A stretch of 64,000 nucleotides of DNA, from assembly GCF_949628265.1 (NCBI RefSeq), contig NC_088789.1, positions 29,257,883 through 29,321,882 of the forward strand. Reading direction: 5' to 3'. The position numbers and the translations under genes were made by a program. The notes beneath the pieces were generated by a model. The model worked only from the letters and a program-made list of their open reading frames with translations, did not search any database and was not told the origin of the DNA. Positions 21,301-31,866 of the stretch are shown in pieces (position 1 is the first letter of the stretch; each line of letters opens with the position of its first letter). Origin of the DNA: Cloeon dipterum. Taxonomy: Eukaryota > Arthropoda > Insecta > Ephemeroptera > Baetidae.

Positions 21301-24300
21301 AAATGGACCGCTCTTCTCTTTGCCGTAAAAAATAACTGCAAAGAATCAGTACAGAAGCTGCTTGAGAATGGTGCAGACGTAAATTTGAAAGAAGAAGATG
21401 GACTCTCTGCTTTGCACTTTGCTGTGAATTTAAATTTTACGGGATTAGTTGAAAAGCTCCTCAACCATGGAGCCAAAGTAGATTCAGAAACGAATGAAAA
21501 AATTACTGCCCTTTGCATCGCCATAAATAAAAATGGCTATGAATCGGCACGAATACTGCTTGAACACGGAGCAAATGTAAATTTACCATCACCAAATGAA
21601 CAGACTGTCTTGCATGACGCCGTGAGCAACAATAAACGAGAGTTAGTGCAATTATTGCTTAAAAATGGCGCTGATGTCAACTCACGAACAAGATTTATCG
21701 CCCTAAATATTGCTGTGGAACGAAATTTCTCCGAAGTGGCACAAATTCTACTTGACCACAACACGGAAGTTAATTTGCAAACCAAAGAACAGCTTACCAC
21801 TCTCATGCACTTAGCTGTGGAAAACAATTTTGTTGAAATAGTGGAAAAACTCCTCTTCCACGGCGCCGATATAAACCTATGCCGAAATGGACGTATAGCA
21901 CTACACACAGCAGTAAACAAAAATAATCCAAAAGTGGCTAAATTGCTACTAAACAATGGGGCCGAAGTAAATTTAAAAGAAGAAAATGGTTTAGCTGCTC
22001 TGCACATTGCTGTATATAACAATGATTTAGAATTGGTGCAGCTTCTGCTTGATTTCGGAGCCGACATTAATTTAAGAATAGAGGCTGGAGGGACTGCTCT
22101 GGATCTCGCTTTAAATAAAAAATGCCCTGAATTGATACAAAAGCTACTGGAACACGGTGCTGACGTCAATCTAACGAATGAAGATGGATGGTCCACCCTT
22201 CACAAAGCTGTGAGCAAAAATGATTCAAATTTGGTGAAAAAGGTGCTAGACTTTGGAGCCCAAATAAATGCCCAAACACGTGAAGGATGTACTGCTCTGC
22301 ACATCGCCGCACTTAAAAATTATCCTGATGTGGTGAAAATGCTGATCGATCACGGTGCCGATACCACTTTGAAAGATATAAAAGGATTCACCGCTGTGCA
22401 CTTTGCCGTGAAGGGGAACAATCCTGCATTGGTGCAATATTTTCTCAACCACAGCACGGTTGCAACTTTACAGATACAAGATAAGTGGATTGCTCTACAT
22501 GAAACTGTAAGTAGAGTTGGCATGGAGAGTTCACAGGAGCTGATCTTCTACAGAGATTTTGTAAATCTGAAAGACGGAGATGGATGGACTGCTTTACACT
22601 ATGCTGTGTTCCTCAACGAAGCAGAGTTAGTGCAGGAGATTCTTGATTACGGAGTGGAAATAAATGCCAAAACAAGAAATGGACAGACTGCTCTACACTT
22701 CGCTTTGGATAAAAACAATCCAGAATTGGTTCAAAAGCTTATCGATCACGGATCAGACCTAAGTTTAGAGACCGATGGTATTTATCCAGCTTTGCACACA
22801 GCTGTGATTAGAAATCACGTAGAAATAGTTCAAATACTTATAAACAACGGCGCTGACGTAAATTTGAAACAAAATGACGGGTGTACTCCTCTGAACCTGG
22901 CTGTCCAACTAAATAAATTAGAAATGGTTGAAAAGCTGCTCTATCACGGTGCCGATGTAAATTTGAAGGCCCAAAAAGGATGGGCCGCGTTGCACGTAGC
23001 CGCAGGCTATAATTATTTGGAAATAGCGCAATGCTTGCTCACTCACGGAGCTGACGTTAGTTTAAAAAGTAATGATGGATCGACCCCCCTGCACTACGCT
23101 ATTATTTTAAATAACCCAGATATGGCGTTTAAGCTGATTGATCACGGTGCTGATACTAATATATGGGATAATGATGGTTGGTCCGCACTGCACCTCGCAG
23201 TGGGCAAGAACTTTTCTGAATTAGTACTGAAACTACTTCAATACGATGGTGTTGATGTAAATTTTCGAGCAAAAGACGGATCCACCGCTTTGTTCAATGC
23301 TGTTAAAAAAAATTTGCCTGATATGGTGCAACTTCTGCTCAACCACGGTGCAGATGCTAATTTGCAGTGTATTGATGAAGAGACTGCCATTCACATCGCC
23401 GTGAACACGAATCGTGTAGATCTGTTCCAAAAACTCATTGAGCATGGCGTTGATGTAAATATAAGAAATCAAGCTGGATTGACAGCTCTACATCTAGCTG
23501 TGCAGAATGATTTCCCACATTTGGCGCAACAGTTGCTTGAACATGGTGCGGAAGTTAATGCAAAAATAAATTCGGGAGAGACAGCATTGCATCTCACCAC
23601 GGATGAAAATTTTCCTGAATCGATGCAAATTCTGCTCGACCATGGCGCGGATGTAAATGTTCAAGACGAAGAAGGTTGGACCGCTTTGCACAAAGCTGTG
23701 TTGAACAATAATTTAGACTTTGCGCAGAGGCTTCTGGAGCACGGTTCAGAAGTGAATTTACAAACGAAAAAGGGACTTACTGCTCTTCATTTCGCTGGGA
23801 ACAAAAACCATCAGGAATTGGTGCAAATTCTGCTCAACCACGGTGCCGATACAAATGTTCAAGACAGAAATGGATGGACTGCTTTGCACGGGGCCGTGCA
23901 AAGTAATAATCCACACCTCGTGCAAAAGCTTATCGAGCACGGCGCCGAATTGAATTCACAATCAAACATTGGATATACTGCTTTACATGCTGCAGTGGGT
24001 CTTAATAATTCTTGTTTGACACAATTGCTGCTCGACCATGGAATAGACGCAAACCTCAAGGATGAATTAGGGAGAACCGCTTTGGGTATTGCTGCATATG
24101 AAAATTTTCCAGAAATTTTTCAAAAGCTAGTAAATCATGGTGCCGATTTGAATTTAGAGGGATGGTTTGAAGAGTCCGCCGCCTCGACCGACACTGAGGG
24201 ACAAATTTGTTTGATGGACACTGTCGTGAGCAAAAACCATCATGAAATTTTAAAAATACTTTTAAACCAGGACGTCGATGGCAATATTAGTAAAGCTCTT

Positions 24301-25575
24301 CTGCCACTTGCTGTGCTAAACAATAAATTAGAATTAGTGCAAATTCTTCTCGAAAACGGTACTGAAATAAATTCAAAAATGTGTCAAGGATGGACCGCTC
24401 TGCATTTGGCCGTGGAAAAACAGAATTACGAATTGTTGATCGTTCTTCTGAAACACAGCCCTGACTTAAATTTAAAAAACGCCAGGGGAGAAACCGCTTT
24501 GGAACTTGCTGTCCTGTACAAGTACAAAGAATTTGTGCAAACGCTATTAGAGAACGGCGCTGATGTAAATTCACAAGATCAAAGAGGAACCCCTCTGCAC
24601 ATTGCTGTGGGTCCAAATAATGCCGATTATGAGTTGGCGCAAATGCTTCTTGACCACGGCGCTGATGTAGATTTAAAAGCAGAAGGATTTTCGGCACTGC
24701 ACCTTGCTGTTCAAAACAATGATCCGGAAATGGCGCTTAAGCTGCTCAAACGTCGTGCCAATCCAAACCTCACGACAGACCAAGGATTTTCCGCACTGCA
24801 CCTATCAGTGATGGATAATTATCCAGAGTTAGCGCTAATGCTGCTTGAAAATGGCGCTGACATTAATTCAAAAACTCAAACAGGTATGACTGCTTTGTAT
24901 CTCGCTGTTATGAACAATAATAAGCAATTAACGGAGTTGCTACTTGAACAAGGTGCTGACTTAAATATCGTAAATGAAGACGGATATACCGCTCTGCACT
25001 TCGCTGTGTTTAGAAATTATCCCGAATTGGTGGAGACACTGCTCAATAAAGGGGCTAATACTAATTTACAAATACCAAATGGCTCGACTGTTCTTCATTT
25101 AGCTTTGCGCAATCGTAACTCACAATTGGTCTATAAGCTACTAGACCACGGCGCCGATGTCAATCTTAAAGACAATGAGGGATGCACCATTCTGCACACA
25201 GTTGTGAGAAACAACTTTCCTTTCTTGGTTGAAACGGTGATCAACTGTGGAGCGGATGTAAATTCAAAAACGTTTAAAGAATGGACTGCACTGCACTTCG
25301 CCGCGAAAAGAAAAAATCAACCCCAGCTTAAAATGTTGCTGGACAACGGCGCTGACATCGATGCACAGAACAATGTTGGAGATACTGCTCTACACATTGC
25401 AGCACAGAAATTCTTCCCAGATTTGGTTCAAACACTTCTCGACCAAGGTGCAGATTTCAGTTTGAAAAATAAGGCGGGAGATACTGCTGTGGACGTTGCC
25501 AAACGCATGAATGATCCAGAGTTAGTGCAAATGTTTGATGTCAAGGTTGAAAAAGAAACCGATAGCGAGAAGTAA
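15400..25575 (+). CDS. Caspase-like/pseudocaspase/NACHT/ankyrin(about 60) protein (gene B), about 3115 aa
   Basis: Twelve exons in phase: 15400-15819, 15943-16078, 16174-16212, 16273-16363, 16423-16634, 16695-16873, 16938-17073, 17131-17356, 17494-17720, 17780-18000, 18058-18136, 18194-25575. Domains: unrecognised N-terminal domain (1-125); caspase-like domain (about 215-460) with VLSHGDENG (H312) and PCRGT (C361) and a p10-like FSTVE...RGSWF; second caspase-fold region (about 495-690) with IFGQ and FLVNQEALE in place of SHG and QACRG; NACHT with VAGAGKTT (K774) and FLDGFDEI (D845); helical/winged-helix part ending FVHRTFAEFLTAQ; then about 60 ankyrin repeats (about 1128-3105), mostly G-x-TALHxAV...LLxHGADVN, all in one exon. 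The layout is NLR-like, with the protease module on the same chain. A sensing role with oligomerisation through NACHT is inferred. The exon 6 and exon 9 acceptors have in-frame alternatives, which does not affect the frame. Confidence 0.88.
19609..25545 (+). repeat. Ankyrin-repeat array, about 60 units of about 99 bp
   Basis: Tandem coding repeats inside the last exon of gene B. I count about 60 units of 32-34 codons. The first four and a few around 24130-24320 are irregular; the rest fit the ankyrin consensus. Copies differ substantially at the DNA level, so the array is not freshly expanded. It is a protein repeat, not a CRISPR or satellite. Confidence 0.9.
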
Positions 25576-27159
25576 CACGGCTTGAGGCTTGCAAGTCGCA
25601 GTAATGGTTCATGAGTTCATTTTTTATAAAGAAATAATTTGCATAAAAAATATACACTGGGAAATTATAAGGTGACAATTTTTTGAGTTAAACTAAAAAG
25701 AGGAAATTTATTTTGACCCACTCATTCAGCTCTGTCGTTTCTCAAGTTCTCTAATACAATTGCATAACATGCGTTTGTATCGAATATGTTTATGTATGAT
25801 AAGCGTGGAAAATTCAGCCTATTTTATTGTAATTATCGTATGTACTTATTTTTTTTAATTTTTCTATATTTTTAATTAATTAATGGCTTACTTGTGGCCA
25901 TTAAGAGATAAAAATATGATGAGGTAAATAAAACAGTATATAGCCATCGCAATGCGCCCGTAATTTAATGAATTATATTATTATAATGTATTAGGATAAT
26001 TTATTTTGTTACATTACCTACGAATTTAAATAAAATAAAATTTGTAAATTCTTTTAATAATTGTTTTATTTCTGGTCCTAAAAAATAGGTCTTAAAATTT
26101 CCCACAAACTGCCGATGCATGCGCCATTTTCATTGAAAAACATATCTCACCGCTGTGGGTAAATTTTGAACTCTCAAAGCTCTAATTTTGTTGAATAATT
26201 CACAAAATACCTACAAACCATATAAACCAACAAATAATATGTTGCGTCTATCAATTACACCTATTTTAATAAAAAAATGAGTCTCCGCCATTTTGAAATA
26301 TTGATTTGTAACTATCGCAACAGATCTAACTCCGGAAATAATAGCTTGGTATTAAACTAAACGAGAGAGTGTTTTATTAGCAGTTTTTCCTCGACATTTT
26401 TACGTAAGTAGAAGCTGTGCCGCTGAGCAGGCCTTCTTCGCGGGCTGCATAACATTCCAGAGAAGCAAGACGTTGCAGCACACGCGTAACCATCCGCACA
26501 CTCAAGCTTTTGTTATTTTGGTGTATAGGCTGGTGACTATTGCGGCGGGCAGCACCACATGATCGTGGATTTCTGTTCTCATCACTGTAATGGTAATTTA
26601 TATTTCAACTGATTCTATGTCATAAAGCAGTTCTGATTGGATTTATTTTGTTTTGTTTTATAAAATTATGAACGCTACAATATAAGCCACGCTCTTGAAA
26701 TGAAACTCGCATTTTATCGATTGGTGTAGACCGCAAGCGAGATAAAAGAGTTCAGCGCCGATTGTATGCCGTGTAACCCTGATAAGGTGTGTTTCATTCA
26801 CGTCGCAAATCTTCCGTGTTCATAAAATTTTGAACCTAAAATGCAAAGAAATTTATTTTATGCTTGTATTTGGGTGATATTTGTAAAAAATTAAAATTAT
26901 TTCATTTGGACAAGAAATTTGAATTGTTCAACGTGTTTTACTGATCTTCAATTGGGAAGAGGCGGCGTCCTTATCCTTGCTGGCATTTATAAAAGCTTTA
27001 GCGCTAAATGTCTGATGATATTGACAAGTACTTGACGTTGGCTTACCCTGCGCCAAGTGCCCCAAATCGTTTAAGTAGAACAATATACGACTTGCTGGAG
27101 GGACACGAGTGTATCTCAGGTTGCAACTTATGTATATTCAGGTAGCCAAGGAAGGATAG
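25576..27159. other. Gene-free interval after gene B
   Basis: A/T-rich DNA with several AATAAA signals soon after the gene B stop (for example near 25926). A possible upstream exon of the phosphatase fragment opens with ATG at 27008 and reads in frame to about 27119, but it does not join in phase to the next exon, so it is not accepted as coding. Confidence 0.45.
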
Positions 27160-27647
27160 AGCGCCACCCTGTGGCAGCCACCATACCAAAATGGGCATTT
27201 TTCTGATCGTAAAACACTTGGTAGAGCATGTTTGACTTGGTTCTCTCCACCAAACCTAGAATTGGTCATCAAACTCTGGGAAGATTTAAAAATCTGTGGC
27301 GGGAATGACATCGTTACGATTGCCTGCCAGTGAGTTGTTTATTAGTTTGTATTATTTCGAGTAATCTAATGCTCCTATCGCAGTGATGGAGCGACAGCCA
27401 GCGGCCTTTTCCTCGCAATTGGCTTTGTAATCGAAAAAATCAAGATGGAACAAAAGGTTGACGTAGGTCTGGCCGTGCGAACCCTGAAAAAGGCAAAACT
27501 GGTTTTCATTTCATCAGAAGTACGAATTTTCTTGCTTAATTTGTTTAGAAATTAATTTAATAGTTTTCACAGGTGCAGTTTGGTCTTCTCTACAAAGCTG
27601 CCAAATTCTATTTGAGCTCCTTCGAACCCTATAAAAACTTCAAATGA
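27160..27647 (+). pseudogene. C-terminal exons of a receptor-type protein tyrosine phosphatase D2 domain (degenerate)
   Basis: Three exons, about 27160-27329, 27384-27519 and 27573-27647, join in phase and end in TGA. The product matches the end of a PTP domain: a P-loop region IVTIACHDGATASGLFLA, then a helix, KVDVGLAVRTLKK, and a terminal QFGLLYKAAKFYLSSF. The usual HCxxGxxR signature reads ACHDGATA, so the leading His and the essential Arg are Ala and the domain should be inactive, as in many D2 domains. No transmembrane, D1 or other upstream exons were found nearby. It may be a fragment left by duplication or the end of a gene whose 5' exons I could not resolve; the start is approximate. 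Confidence 0.6.
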
Positions 27648-28962
27648 GGATAGAAATAATGGTCTTATATAATATTTACAGGCATATATTAACTTTGATG
27701 ATACTAATAACCTAATAGACAACAAATATTTTAGTTATTGATAACAAGAAATAGAACACAGCGCTTGTGAAACTAACACCATTTAATTAGCAATGATCTA
27801 ACAGTTTTGAGGCTTTGTTCAAGTCTATTGTTTTAATTTTCCCGCATCATGTGTGTATTCAATTTTTTGACTTTTGGAATTCAAATAAATAGTTCAAGTG
27901 TGTACGTGAGCTTTTATCTCAAACCCTCTAAACTAATACTACTTTAATGTGTTCAGTTACTAAAACCAAAATTTTAGCCAGCAAATTAATTTTCATTTTG
28001 CTTAAAAACCAACGAGATTTTAGCATTGCGATCGATTCGTCTCGTCAAAAAGAGTCTACAGCGGAAATACCCTTGTTTAATTGGAGGAGATCAAGCAAGA
28101 GCGGAGAATACACGGAAGCACAACAAAGTATTATGAAAATTCACATGCGTCTGCTGAGCCCGCAGACGGAGGCAAACAACGGATGGAAAAATGACGGCAG
28201 GAAACATTAAAATGGCGAAATATATAGGAACAAGTATTTTAACATTGAGTCACGGCACCGAGAGAGAAAATGCAAATAAATAGCTTTTTCCATCGAATGA
28301 AAAATTGATTTCGCCTCTTGTCCGCGCATAATAGAAAACCTGCTCTCTCCCGGAATTTCTTTTGTTCCAATTCTGTGTTTTATTTTTGCTTTCAAGAATA
28401 GGATTCCATCTCCGTTTCTCTGGGGAATAAATTCAAATGTTTGTGTTAAGTGAAAAATACTCACAAAAAGCTGTTTAATTTTAAAGCAAGAAATTTATTG
28501 AGTGAATTTATTATATGAAAGACAAGGATCGAAATTATTATATTGAATTCTCTTTTCATTTTCATCAAAATCCGGCAGTAATGATGTGCTTATAGTGGAA
28601 CAGCCTTACAAAAATTAATTTTATACATCTGTTGAAATTTCGATTAGCGTGTTTTTGTTTCAAAGTGTATTAAGGATTATTGGGTGTCAAAGAATTTCTC
28701 AGAATGGTTTACATTTCAACAATGGTACCTGGTATTAACATTGCAACAAAAAATGCAAGGAGAATAAAGCAATTTTAATCACGGACTGACGTTTCAGCGT
28801 GAATTAGGAGTACATGATTTCGCATGCGATTCGAGTATATCATCTTTCCACAAATGTAACAATTTTCCCGAACTTTGTTTTTTGCATGAACCACTTTTTA
28901 TGTATTTTTAGATATTACAATGAGACGAAAGTCTCAGTCCGGACATGGCAAATGACCAACAA
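27648..28962. other. Gene-free interval before zinc-finger gene 3
   Basis: A/T-rich. An 87-codon open frame at 27947-28210 has no recognisable features or paralog. The right end is the 3' flank of the minus-strand zinc-finger gene 3 and resembles the flank of gene 4 near 37.7 kb. Confidence 0.5.
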
Positions 28963-30415
28963 TCAAATTTTGTGATTTACAGAGATATGATGTTTCAAAT
29001 TAGTGATATTAGAGAAACTTTTCGGGCAGTGAGCGCAAAACTTCAAGTTGGCTTTGTTGTGGATTCTATTCAAATGTGTTTTCAACCATTTCTCACTTTT
29101 GTAGCACTTTTTGCAGGGTTCACACTTGAAACCGAACTGTTTGTGCTGAATTCCGCGCGTCCTGTGCTCTCTTTTCGTGTGGTATTTCATCAATGATATA
29201 TGCATGAATGTTTTTTGGCACTTGTCACACTTGAACAGAGTTTCTTTGCATGATTTCAAGTGTAACTGATATAGTCCTGAACATTGAAATTTATTTTTGC
29301 AGCGAAGGCAATTTTTCACACTAAAGTGACCACTTTGATTGAAACTCTTCACGGAGACACTCAATTTGCACAAAAAACAAACTTTGAAAGTGTGCAAACG
29401 CCTAATATGATATCTCAGTGAACAATCAGAAGAGAAAGAATGTCCGCAAATGTGGCACACACTTGATTTTGGGATATGTTTGCTAATGATGTGCTCTTTC
29501 AAACTATATTTAAACGTTGCTCTATAGCCACAATCATTGCATTGAAATCTCTTAGCCTCGTTTTCACTTTTGTGAGCAGAACCAAAGTGTGTTTCCATTT
29601 CCATTTCATTTCTGAAGAATGAAAGGCAACCATAACTAGAGCATTTTACAGGAAACTCTTTGTGAACACGCTGAACATGTTTGTTGTAGTTATTTGATCC
29701 CTCGAATTTCTTTCCACAAAAGCTGCACTCGACTTTGTCCCGTTGTCTTGAGCTTTCATGAACATTCTTTGTGTGCTCTTCTTTTTCTTCAAGAGTGTGG
29801 AAATAAGTGGAACACTTGCGATTTCTACATCTGATTGCGTCATTGTGCATATTCTTAATGTGTCCTGCCAAATTGCGGGAATATTTAAACCTTTTCCTGC
29901 AGTAGATGCATACATTGGGCCGTATTATAGCTTCAATTGGACTGTCATTTTCTTCTCTCTCACTGTTCGATTCAATTTTCTCCAACTGCACCCAACACGG
30001 CTCCAATTTCCCCTCTAAAAATGGATAAATATTTAATAAAATTAAAAAATTCCATCTTTTATTTTTTCACCGAAATAGTTCTTCCGCAACTCCTTTTCCG
30101 CATCGTCCAAATGATCTGAATTCCTGGCGGGCCACCACACCAAAGCATCGTCCGCCATTCGGTCGAATTTCCAAAGGAACCTTAAGGGAAATTCCATGAA
30201 TCAATTGAAGAATTACTTCTTTTTTTAACTTACTCTGCATCCCAGGTGCAAAAGTAGCAAATCAGGTCGTGATCCTCGATTTCCTCAACAAACTCGTGTC
30301 CGCAGACATTTAGAAACGAAGTCTGCAGTTTCTCTTTGTCCACGTGGACAGCGAGGACAGCGCCGTCCGCAGTCGGACGCTCGCAAACCACGCACAACTC
30401 CTTTTGAAACGTCAT
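28963..30415 (-). CDS. ZAD/C2H2 zinc-finger protein (gene 3), 447 aa
   Basis: Minus-strand gene with exons 30234-30415, 30071-30180 and 28963-30014, in phase. The ZAD-type N-terminus starts MTFQKELCVVCERP and has its second pair as CYFC; a FLWKFDRMADDALVWW segment follows; then about eleven C2H2 fingers from PNVCIYCRKRF to HHISVNHKI. It has the same exon plan as the gene at 4769-6350 but four more codons in exon 2 and one finger fewer at the end. A longer upstream ATG exists in frame, but the internal Met matches the paralogs and the upstream part matches their leaders. Likely a nuclear DNA-binding factor. Confidence 0.9.
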
Positions 30416-31866
30416 TTCTATCTGACCACATGAACCTGAATGGAAGATGGAAGGTTCCAGGTGAAACAGGTCGATCGAAGCGCCATTCAAAGGGCAGAGG
30501 TAAAAACTCTATTTTGCGTGGTTTAGTTCAAACCATTGTCCGTTGCAGAAAATATGTTTGTTTTTTATCCTTCTTTATTTAAATGATTAATTAAATTTGT
30601 ATCTTTTGTTATCTTCCGGCAAAATTTGATTAAGAGCTAGACGAAAATTCATTCTTGGGAACAATCAGACGCGGCTTTTATAAAATTACAAAATTTCAAT
30701 TTGCTGCCTTTCGTAAAAGTTTAATATTCATAATTGTTTCATCAATTGAATTAAATGCATCTTAGGAACAAGCTGCGCAGGATGAAAACTTTATCCCTTG
30801 GAATCAATATTTCCGCCATTTTAAGAGGCTTCCCCTAATTTAGTCAAAATCTTCCACGGTTAACTCGGAATAGGCAATCTCTGATTTGTTCCGCTTAAAG
30901 AATTCGGCCACCAACGCGCATTTCTTTAGAAATCGACGAAAGGCCCGCCGCGTCAATACACCCTCTCAGCAGGTAGCCTGTCCGCTGCTTGCTCACAAAG
31001 AGGCATTATTCTCCATTGGGATTATTTTCTCACAATAGGTGAATAGCGCGCTCGCATTCTCCCTTGCTGGGCAATTCGCTTCGCCGGCTTATCCCTTCTC
31101 TACGTGTGGTCTTCTCACGCGATCTCTCTTTTTTCAACAATAAAACCCTCATAAATTTCGTATCTTTGCCGCTGCCGATTTTTCAAAGAAGTTAACCATA
31201 AATTTGGACCTCTCCTGATTTTTATAAATCCACTGCGTCATCTAAATTTTATTAATCTTCTAAATTTCCCTTCACAATTAATGACAATAAATTGGCAGGC
31301 TAATATGTGCGGGGTAAAATAGAGATTGCTTGTTGGCCGCTGGCATAATTGAAGCATCAATTTTAATTCTTATATTTTGTTGTTTATTCTCACACTAGGT
31401 CAATACAAAAAGGTCATGGGATCAAAAGAGTCGTCAAAATCAACACATTTTGACATGCCTCATATAATTTCGAGATGTAAAGCAACTTATTTTTTAGTCT
31501 GAATATCATCTTTTAAAACAAACGAATTATTCCGGCCATGTTCTGAAGTAAATGTTGCTATCGATTAATCAACCACAAAACCCACCACCAGTCTTCTTCA
31601 AATTTATGTGGTTCCATACAAGATTAAACTAGGCACCAAGCAACAAATAAATAAATCTCATATTAGATAAAAAATCACAATCAAAATAATTTTTCTTTTG
31701 CAAAAATATATATAAGCACTGCTATACTGTTAGAAGGAGGTTAACATTAAAAAAGTGTGTCCCAAATTTTATTTATCCACCACACAACCGAAAAGAACAT
31801 ATTTAAATAAGTACCAAATTATTTCCTTTCCAAAAAAATAAGTAAACAAGCAGCTTAAATTCCAGT
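30416..31866. other. Gene-free interval between zinc-finger gene 3 and lectin gene L1
   Basis: The first 250 bases are the upstream flank of zinc-finger gene 3 and align with 39203-39450. The rest is A/T-rich. TTTATT at 31768-31773 (AATAAA on the minus strand) is about 95 bases past the L1 stop and is its likely poly(A) signal. Confidence 0.5.

Noticed and set aside
20000-24700. Many long minus-strand open frames opposite the ankyrin exon
   Set aside because: They are antisense shadows of a repetitive coding sequence with biased codons and have no independent support.
19609-25545. Regular repeats of about 99 bases suggesting a CRISPR array or satellite
   Set aside because: The period is the ankyrin repeat in an open coding frame. 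There are no identical repeats separated by unique spacers, and the context is eukaryotic.
10029-25575. A bacterial-type NACHT (Avs-like) defence system acquired by transfer
   Set aside because: The genes have many spliceosomal introns, animal-type caspase and ankyrin sequences and local paralogs. Nothing specific points to a recent bacterial origin.
27947-28210. 87-codon plus-strand open frame
   Set aside because: No family similarity and no neighbouring exon in phase.
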